The position numbers were made by a program, and so were the translations under genes. Below, in pieces: positions 1 to 5,022 of a DNA stretch of 5,022 nt (the stretch's first letter is position 1; each line of letters starts with the position of its first letter). Origin of the DNA: Hyphomicrobiales bacterium (GTDB lineage: Bacteria; Pseudomonadota; Alphaproteobacteria; Rhodobacterales; Rhodobacteraceae); contig PWLT01000183.1 in assembly GCA_003558415.1 (NCBI GenBank), positions 1-5,022 on the forward strand, given 5' to 3'. The notes beneath the pieces were generated by a model. It was not told the DNA's origin. It searched no databases and was given only the letters and a program-made list of their open reading frames with translations.

Positions 1-1253
<1,253 letters not shown>

Positions 1254-1261
1254 GATGCGTG

Positions 1262-1266
1262 CTCCT
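1262..1266 (-). promoter_or_regulatory. Ribosome binding site of clpA
   Basis: AGGAG on the minus strand, 8 nt before the GTG codon at 1253-1251. It decides in favour of this GTG start, which a search limited to ATG would miss. Confidence 0.75.
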
Positions 1267-1319
1267 GTCCTTGGGGCCGCAGCGGGGAAGGCACCCCGTT
1301 ACGACCGTGTGCCTGTAGG

Positions 1320-1351
1320 ATTAAAGTTCGGTGTTCTTGGCCATGCTTCAA
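1320..1351 (-). promoter_or_regulatory. Weak candidate promoter for clpA in the gloB-clpA spacer
   Basis: On the minus strand TTGAAG (1351-1346) could be a -35 and TTTAAT (1325-1320) a -10 that differs from TATAAT at one base. The 20-nt spacer is longer than the preferred 16-18, so this is only a possibility. I looked for a heat-shock sigma-32 promoter: the CTTGAA here matches the -35 class, but no CYTAT-like -10 lies at the required distance. The spacer (1254-1415) also contains a short GC hairpin on the clpA transcript (CGGGG at 1298-1294 pairing with CCCCG at 1287-1283, 6-nt loop). No gene was found in it. Read-through from gloB is equally possible. Confidence 0.25.
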
Positions 1352-1390
1352 GTCTTTTTTGCGTGATTGCCCGGAATCAGGGGGTTGTGG

Positions 1391-1402
1391 CGGGTGCACC
1401 CG
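1391..1402. repeat. 12-bp perfect palindrome CGGGTGCACCCG
   Basis: A perfect self-complementary 12-mer 14 bp beyond the gloB stop codon, with no matching bases outside it. As RNA it could make at most a 4-bp stem with a TGCA loop, and no U-run follows on the gloB strand, so it is a poor intrinsic terminator. It could be a dyad binding site or chance in GC-rich DNA. Confidence 0.35.
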
Positions 1403-1415
1403 GCTCAAGCGGTTT

Positions 1416-2186
1416 TCAGAAAGCGTCCTTGCGCCGCCGGATCTCGGCGAAGACCTCCGAATCGGGCGCGCCGACCATGTTGAGCGCCTCCTTCACCTCG
1501 GCCAGCCCGGCGCGCAGGAAGGGGTTGGTGGCCTTCTCGCTGGCCAACGTGGAGGGAACGGTGAACTGCCCCTTCTCGCGCTCGGCCTCGACCTGGGCCT
1601 TGCGGGCCACGAGCGCGGGGTTGTCGGGCTCGATGGTGATGGCGAAGGCGGCGTTGCTGAGCGTGTATTCGTGGCCCGAGCAGATCAGCGTGTCATCGGG
1701 CAGCGCGGCGAGTTTGGAGAGGCTATCCCACATCATCGGCGCGGTGCCCTCGAACAGCCGCCCGCAGCCCAGCGCCATCAGGCTGTCACCGGTAAAGGCG
1801 ACAGCCGAGGCGGGAAAATGGAAGGCGATGTGACCGACCGTGTGGCCAGACACATCGATCACCTCGCCGGCCTCGGCGCCGATGGTGACGGTGTCGCCCT
1901 CGGCCACCTCGCGGTCGAGCGGCGGCAGGCGGTGGGCATCGGCGGCGGCGCCGGTCACGCGTACACCGGGGTAGATCTCGCGCAGCTCCGCCACCCCGGC
2001 GACGTGGTCGTCATGGTGATGGGTGAGCAGGATGTCGTCGAGGCGCCAGTCCCTGGCATCGAGCTCGGCCTCGATCGGGGCGGCCTCCGGCACGTCCACG
2101 ACTGCGGTCTCTCCGGTGTCGGGGTCGTGGACAAGGAAGGCGTAATTGTCCGCCCGGCAGGGGATGGTGATGATCTCCAGGGGCAT
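1416..2186 (-). CDS. gloB: Hydroxyacylglutathione hydrolase (glyoxalase II)
   Basis: Glyoxalase II hydrolyses S-D-lactoylglutathione to D-lactate and glutathione, the second step of methylglyoxal detoxification in the cytoplasm. The 256-residue protein has the family's usual length and is a binuclear-metal metallo-beta-lactamase fold. Visible metal ligands are H56, H58, D60 and H61 in THHHDDH, H115 in SGHTVGH, bridging D134 in TGDS, and H172 in SGHEYT. The GCGRLFEG motif (140-147) and the C-terminal glyoxalase II domain are present, with the substrate-binding block (about 195-225, including VPS, E and NPFLR) and terminal RRRK (250-253). This C-terminal domain separates it from generic lactamase-fold hydrolases. 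The start ATG at 2186-2184 has AAGGA 6 nt upstream and fits homologues beginning near [10 protein letters not shown]. All catalytic residues are intact. It is divergent from the methyltransferase-like gene and followed by clpA after 162 bp, with no strong terminator between them. Confidence 0.97.
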   Translation of the reverse strand: MPLEIITIPCRADNYAFLVHDPDTGETAVVDVPEAAPIEAELDARDWRLDDILLTHHHDDHVAGVAELREIYPGVRVTGAAADAHRLPPLDREVAEGDTVTIGAEAGEVIDVSGHTVGHIAFHFPASAVAFTGDSLMALGCGRLFEGTAPMMWDSLSKLAALPDDTLICSGHEYTLSNAAFAITIEPDNPALVARKAQVEAEREKGQFTVPSTLASEKATNPFLRAGLAEVKEALNMVGAPDSEVFAEIRRRKDAF

Positions 2187-2247
2187 GGCGTTTCCTTCTT
2201 GCTGCGTTATGCTCGCCCCAGTGTTGTCCAGTCGAAGGGTGTATGCA
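2187..2247. promoter_or_regulatory. Divergent intergenic region between gloB and the methyltransferase-like gene
   Basis: Only 61 bp separate the two start codons, so control signals for both divergent genes must lie here or reach into the coding regions. It holds the two ribosome binding sites: AAGGA for gloB (minus, 2197-2193) and AAGGG for the plus-strand gene (2235-2239). No convincing -35/-10 pair is visible. On the plus strand TTGCTG (2199-2204) has only a poor -10 (TGTTGT, 2222-2227) at 17 nt. On the minus strand TGGACA is followed by ATAACG-like bases at too short a spacing. Promoters are implied by the arrangement rather than seen. Confidence 0.4.
2235..2239 (+). promoter_or_regulatory. 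Ribosome binding site of the methyltransferase-like gene
   Basis: AAGGG lies 8 nt before the ATG at 2248. That spacing selects this ATG over the in-frame GTG at 2239, which overlaps the site, over the out-of-frame ATG at 2243, and over a longer in-frame ATG at 2146 that would lie inside gloB. Confidence 0.65.
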
Positions 2248-2994
2248 ATGCATGTCGACGTTCGCGACCTGCGCGATTTCTATTACCGCACGGGGCTCGG
2301 ACGCTCGGTCCAGGGGACGATCCGCACCCGGATGCTGGAGCTGTGGCCGGATGCACGCGGCCAGGCGGTGGCGGGATTCGGCTTTGCCGTGCCCTTGCTG
2401 CGCCCCTATCTCGGGCAGGCGCAGCGCGTCATCGCGCTGATGCCGGGCCAGCAGGGGGTGATGCCCTGGCCGGCGGGACAGCCCAACGTATCGGTACTGT
2501 GCGAGGAGACTCACTGGCCGCTGTCGAACGGAAGCGTCGACCGGCTGGTGCTGCTGCACGGGCTGGAGACCTCCGACGACCCCTATTCGGTAATGTGCGA
2601 GGCCTGGCGCGTTCTGGCCGATACGGGGCGGGTGCTGTTCATACTGCCCAACCGGCGCGGCTTGTGGGCGCGCCGCGACGGCACGCCCTTCGGCTTCGGG
2701 CGGCCCTATTCGCTGGGGCAGATCGATGCCTTTCTCGAACGCGGGGATTTTCTGCCGCAGCGTCATCTCGGCGCCCTCTTCGCGCCGCCCTCGACACGGC
2801 GGTTCTGGCTTCGGACCTCGCGCTTCTGGGAGCGGCTGGGCCGGCGCGTGTCGCCCACCTTCACGGGCGGGGTGCTGCTGGTCGAGGCGTCCAAGCGGCT
2901 GCCGCCCACCATGCGCCCCGGGATCGGCGTTCGCAAACGCCGGCCTCTGCGGGTCCTTGACGACATCCCCATGCCCGAACCGAAACCGGCCTGA
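2248..2994 (+). CDS. Class I SAM-dependent methyltransferase-like protein, substrate unknown
   Basis: A 248-residue soluble protein with no signal peptide or membrane segment. The layout resembles a Methyltransf_11-type fold: N-terminal helices (1-38), a motif I-like turn AGFGFAVP (42-49), a second strand RVIAL (60-64), a motif IV-like strand [15 protein letters not shown] (98-112) as in methyltransferases with a leucine-rich strand before a dp pair, then helix [19 protein letters not shown] (118-136), which is the typical post-IV R-x-L-x-x-G-G segment with T126-G127. The C-terminal 110 residues are rich in Arg and Pro and less typical. Motif I is short of the usual third glycine and no acidic residue follows strand 2, so SAM binding is not assured. 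The ATG at 2248 is supported by AAGGG 8 nt upstream; reading from 2146 would overlap gloB. The gene is divergent from gloB and a structured 205-bp gap separates it from atpH. I recognise the fold class only, not the substrate or a gene name. Confidence 0.85.
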   Translation: MHVDVRDLRDFYYRTGLGRSVQGTIRTRMLELWPDARGQAVAGFGFAVPLLRPYLGQAQRVIALMPGQQGVMPWPAGQPNVSVLCEETHWPLSNGSVDRLVLLHGLETSDDPYSVMCEAWRVLADTGRVLFILPNRRGLWARRDGTPFGFGRPYSLGQIDAFLERGDFLPQRHLGALFAPPSTRRFWLRTSRFWERLGRRVSPTFTGGVLLVEASKRLPPTMRPGIGVRKRRPLRVLDDIPMPEPKPA

Positions 2995-3025
2995 GCGCCC
3001 CGCCGTGTAGCGTGCCCGGCGCGTG

Positions 3026-3064
3026 TGTCGCGAAAACCTCACAGGCGCGACAGTTTCGCGTGAG
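3026..3064 (+). terminator. Overlapping dyads after the methyltransferase-like gene, possible terminator
   Basis: The region begins 31 bp after the TGA stop. TGTCGCG (3026-3032) pairs perfectly with CGCGACA (3046-3052) around a 13-nt loop. CGCGAAA (3029-3035) also pairs perfectly with TTTCGCG (3054-3060), and CTCAC (3038-3042) with GTGAG (3060-3064). The first two share bases and exclude each other. Only three T follow the first stem, so this is not a textbook intrinsic terminator. It could instead slow polymerase, aid Rho-dependent ending, or be a protein-binding region upstream of the atp promoter. Confidence 0.4.
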
Positions 3065-3072
3065 CATGGCTG

Positions 3073-3101
3073 TTGCGGGGCTGTGAAGGCTCTGCTACAC
3101 C
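3073..3101 (+). promoter_or_regulatory. Candidate promoter of the atpHA operon
   Basis: TTGCGGG (3073-3079) and GCTACACC (3094-3101) are separated by 14 nt. This fits the published Caulobacter sigma-73 pattern TTGACGS-N10-14-GCTANAWC with 5 of 7 and 7 of 8 matches. Read in the sigma-70 style it is TTGCGG, 17 nt, then TACACC preceded by an extended -10 TG (3093-3094). Transcription would begin near 3107, giving a leader of roughly 90 nt before atpH. It is the best promoter candidate in the window. Confidence 0.55.
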
Positions 3102-3104
3102 CTC

Positions 3105-3117
3105 GCCGAATTTCGGC
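3105..3117. repeat. Inverted repeat GCCGAATTTCGGC near the predicted atp transcription start
   Basis: Perfect 6-bp arms, GCCGAA and TTCGGC, flank a single T. It sits 4-16 bp downstream of the proposed -10 and so spans the expected start site. That position suits an operator-like DNA site as well as an RNA hairpin of 5 bp with a 3-nt loop. Confidence 0.45.
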
Positions 3118-3125
3118 TGCCTCCG

Positions 3126-3143
3126 ACCCGGCCCTCGCCGGGT
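3126..3143 (+). other. Strong stem-loop in the atp leader
   Basis: ACCCGGC (3126-3132) and GCCGGGT (3137-3143) form a perfect 7-bp GC-rich stem with a 4-nt CCTC loop. It would lie in the atpH 5' leader about 56 nt before the start codon if the promoter at 3073-3101 is right. No U-run follows (AATTCC instead), so an intrinsic terminator is unlikely. A 5' stem protecting the mRNA is one possible role. Confidence 0.5.
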
Positions 3144-3188
3144 AATTCCTTGCATTCGACACGCGGGCGGGGGCGATTCTGGAAATCG

Positions 3189-3194
3189 AAAGGG
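3189..3194 (+). promoter_or_regulatory. Ribosome binding site of atpH
   Basis: AAAGGG ends 5 nt before the GTG at 3200. It overlaps the first base of the upstream in-frame GTG at 3194, leaving that codon no usable spacing. This favours the start at 3200. Confidence 0.65.
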
Positions 3195-3199
3195 TGGAC

Positions 3200-3760
3200 G
3201 TGTCCGAACCAGCTTCGATCTCAGCCGGCATCGCCGCGCGCTACGCAACTGCCATCTTCGATCTGGCAAAGGAGTCAAAGGCTCTCAAGGGGCTTGAGGC
3301 GGATGTGGAAACGCTCGCCGCCGCGCTCTCCGATAGCGCCGAGTTGCGCGAGGTGATCGCCTCGCCGCTCTACCGGCGCGATGATCAGGAGCGTGCAATC
3401 ATCGCCGTGGCCAAGGCGATGGAGCTTTCGGAAATCATGCGCAACGCGCTGGGGCTCATGGCCGGGCGCCGGCGGCTGTTCGTGCTGCCGCATCTCGTGC
3501 GCGCCCTGCGCGAACGCCTCGCCGCAGAGAAGGGCGAGGTCACCGCCGAAGTCGTGTCCGCCAAGGCGCTGACCAAGGCGCAGGCCGACAAGCTGGCCAA
3601 GGTGCTCAAGGCCAATGTCGGCAAGGAAATCAAGCTGAATACGGCCGTCGATGACGATCTCATCGGTGGCCTCGTCGTGAAAGTGGGCTCGAAGATGATC
3701 GACACCTCGATCCGCTCGAAGCTCGCCTCCCTCAAGAATGCAATGAAAGAGGTCGGATAA
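3200..3760 (+). CDS. atpH: F1F0-ATP synthase subunit delta
   Basis: Subunit delta (OSCP in mitochondria) ties the top of the F1 head to the peripheral stalk of the membrane b subunits, so F1 does not rotate with the central stalk. It acts on the cytoplasmic side of the inner membrane. The 186-residue protein has the family's normal length. The N-terminal helical domain starts MSEPASISAGIAARYATAIF, including the conserved ARYA-A pattern. The C-terminal domain carries the delta signature near DDDLIGGLVVKVGSKMIDTS (151-170) and ends in the usual S-x-x-x-L-x-x-L helix. The start is GTG at 3200 because AAAGGG is correctly spaced for it and close relatives begin MSEP. Using GTG at 3194 adds only two residues and has no spaced ribosome binding site. 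It is the first gene of an alphaproteobacterial F1 operon (delta-alpha order), and its TAA stop directly abuts the atpA ATG, suggesting coupled translation. Confidence 0.97.
   Translation: MSEPASISAGIAARYATAIFDLAKESKALKGLEADVETLAAALSDSAELREVIASPLYRRDDQERAIIAVAKAMELSEIMRNALGLMAGRRRLFVLPHLVRALRERLAAEKGEVTAEVVSAKALTKAQADKLAKVLKANVGKEIKLNTAVDDDLIGGLVVKVGSKMIDTSIRSKLASLKNAMKEVG
3748..3752 (+). promoter_or_regulatory. Ribosome binding site of atpA inside the 3' end of atpH
   Basis: AGAGG lies 8 nt before the ATG at 3761, within the last codons of atpH. Ribosomes finishing atpH would cover the site, which is consistent with translational coupling. Confidence 0.6.
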
Positions 3761-5022
3761 ATGGGTATCCAAGCAGCTGAGATCTCTGCGATCCTCAAGG
3801 AGCAGATCAAGAATTTCGGCCAGGAGGTCGAGGTCGCAGAGGTCGGGATCGTCCTCTCGGTCGGGGACGGGATCGCCCGTGTGCACGGCCTCGACAACGT
3901 GCAGGCCGGCGAGATGGTGGAATTCCCCGGCGGCATCCGCGGCATGGCCCTCAACCTCGAGGAGGACAATGTCGGCATCGTGATCTTCGGTGACGACCGC
4001 TCCATCAAGGAAGGCGACACCGTCAAGCGCACCAACGCGATCGTGGATGTGCCGGTGGGCGACGGGCTGCTGGGGCGCGTGGTCGACGGGCTGGGCCATC
4101 CGATCGACGGCAAGGGCGAGGTCAAGGCCGCCGAGCGCCGCGTGGCTGATGTGAAGGCGCCCGGCATCATCCCGCGCAAGTCGGTGCATGAGCCCATGGC
4201 GACCGGTCTGAAGTCGGTCGACGCCATGATCCCGATCGGCCGCGGCCAACGCGAGTTGATCATCGGCGACCGCCAGACCGGCAAGACCGCCGTGGCGCTT
4301 GATACGATCCTCAACCAGAAGAGCTATAACGACGCCGCGGGCGACGACGAATCCAAGAAGCTCTACTGCATCTACTGCGCCGTGGGGCAGAAACGCTCGA
4401 CCGTCGCGCAGCTGGTGAAGAAGCTCGAGGAAACCGGTGCCATCGAATACACCACCGTGGTCGCCGCCACCGCCTCGGACCCCGCGCCGCTGCAGTTCCT
4501 CGCGCCTTATTCGGCGACCGCGATGGCCGAATACTACCGCGACAATGGCCGCCACGCGCTGATCATCTATGACGATCTGTCCAAGCAGGCCGTGGCCTAC
4601 CGGCAGATGTCGCTGCTGCTGCGCCGCCCGCCGGGGCGCGAAGCCTATCCGGGCGACGTGTTCTACCTGCACTCGCGCCTGCTGGAGCGTTCGGCCAAGA
4701 TGAACGAGGATCACGGCGCGGGGTCGCTGACCGCGCTGCCGATTATCGAAACGCAAGGCGGCGACGTGTCGGCCTTCATCCCCACCAACGTCATCTCAAT
4801 CACCGACGGGCAGATCTTCCTCGAGACGGAACTGTTCTACCAGGGTATCCGCCCGGCCGTGAACACCGGTCTGTCGGTGTCGCGCGTGGGGTCCTCGGCG
4901 CAGACCAAAGCGATGAAATCGGTCGCCGGCCCCGTCAAGCTGGAACTGGCGCAGTATCGCGAGATGGCGGCCTTCGCGCAGTTCGGCTCGGACCTCGACG
5001 CCGCCACCCAGCGACTGCTGAA
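3761..5022 (+). CDS. atpA: F1F0-ATP synthase subunit alpha (C-terminus beyond window)
   Basis: Subunit alpha alternates with beta in the F1 hexamer, binds non-catalytic nucleotide and supplies an arginine finger to the beta active site for ATP synthesis driven by the proton gradient. The first 420 residues of about 512 are visible. They comprise the N-terminal helix (1-25) beginning [19 protein letters not shown], the beta-barrel domain (about 26-95), the nucleotide-binding domain with P-loop GDRQTGKT (169-176, K175), Walker B strand [11 protein letters not shown] (about 266-276), the family signature PGREAYPGD, and the arginine finger R375 in SVSRVG (equivalent to Arg376 in E. coli). The frame is intact, then it leaves the right edge in the C-terminal helical domain. 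An acidic/lysine loop (about 193-204) before [11 protein letters not shown] is longer than in E. coli and typical of alphaproteobacterial and mitochondrial alpha subunits. Genes for gamma, beta and epsilon are expected next. F0 genes are absent upstream, as in other alphaproteobacteria. Confidence 0.98.
   Translation, partial: MGIQAAEISAILKEQIKNFGQEVEVAEVGIVLSVGDGIARVHGLDNVQAGEMVEFPGGIRGMALNLEEDNVGIVIFGDDRSIKEGDTVKRTNAIVDVPVGDGLLGRVVDGLGHPIDGKGEVKAAERRVADVKAPGIIPRKSVHEPMATGLKSVDAMIPIGRGQRELIIGDRQTGKTAVALDTILNQKSYNDAAGDDESKKLYCIYCAVGQKRSTVAQLVKKLEETGAIEYTTVVAATASDPAPLQFLAPYSATAMAEYYRDNGRHALIIYDDLSKQAVAYRQMSLLLRRPPGREAYPGDVFYLHSRLLERSAKMNEDHGAGSLTALPIIETQGGDVSAFIPTNVISITDGQIFLETELFYQGIRPAVNTGLSVSRVGSSAQTKAMKSVAGPVKLELAQYREMAAFAQFGSDLDAATQRLL

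Noticed and set aside
1323..1346. Seven-codon minus-strand frame (MAKNTEL) upstream of clpA, as a possible leader peptide
   Set aside because: It has no ribosome binding site, no run of a regulatory amino acid and no attenuator-like structure after it. A frame this short is expected by chance.
1336..1360. Plus-strand hairpin followed by six T, resembling an intrinsic terminator
   Set aside because: The stem is only CTTG/CAAG plus a wobble pair, and no plus-strand gene lies upstream for it to end. The T-run is more simply an A-run on the clpA strand.
3150..3178. TTGCAT as a second -35 for atpH
   Set aside because: No acceptable -10 lies 16-18 nt downstream (GCGATT at best), whereas 3073-3101 gives a much better pair.
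2011..3231. Open minus-strand frame of 406 codons opposite the methyltransferase-like gene and into gloB
   Set aside because: It overlaps gloB out of frame and runs opposite a better supported gene with a proper ribosome binding site. It is rich in Arg, Pro and Gln as expected of a mirror frame.
3275..4756. Open minus-strand frame of 493 codons opposite atpH and atpA
   Set aside because: It is fully antisense to two unmistakable ATP synthase genes. Its composition is a His/Arg/Asp/Leu-rich mirror of their codons, and long stop-free opposite frames are common in GC-rich genes.

Overview
The window is a GC-rich stretch of ordinary chromosome that looks alphaproteobacterial, most likely from the Rhodobacteraceae. 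The grounds are protein character (an AtpH starting MSEPASISAGIAARYATA once its start is corrected, an alphaproteobacterial/mitochondrial-type AtpA, and a Rhodobacterales-like ClpA), the ATP synthase gene order delta-alpha with no F0 genes in front, and a promoter resembling the Caulobacter housekeeping consensus. No database search was possible, so the family-level assignment is an inference. I see no tRNA, rRNA, CRISPR array, insertion sequence, integrase or attachment site.

Layout. Positions 1-1253 (minus) hold the N-terminal half of clpA, which runs off the left edge. Positions 1416-2186 (minus) hold a complete gloB, upstream of clpA on the same strand. After a 61-bp divergent spacer, 2248-2994 (plus) encodes a small class I methyltransferase-like protein. 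Positions 2995-3199 are a structured intergenic region with overlapping dyads, a good promoter candidate and two inverted repeats. Positions 3200-3760 (plus) are atpH and 3761-5022 (plus) are atpA, which runs off the right edge.

How the genes relate. atpH and atpA are adjacent (TAA directly followed by ATG) and start an F1-ATPase operon whose gamma, beta and epsilon genes are expected to the right. clpA (protein quality control) and gloB (methylglyoxal detoxification) may share a transcript, but their 162-bp spacer could hold a separate clpA promoter. The methyltransferase-like gene is divergent from gloB and its substrate cannot be read from the sequence.

No previously undescribed system is evident. 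The points most worth a second look are the dyad-rich intergenic DNA before atpH, the atypical SAM-binding motifs of the methyltransferase-like protein, and start-codon corrections for atpH, clpA and the methyltransferase gene.
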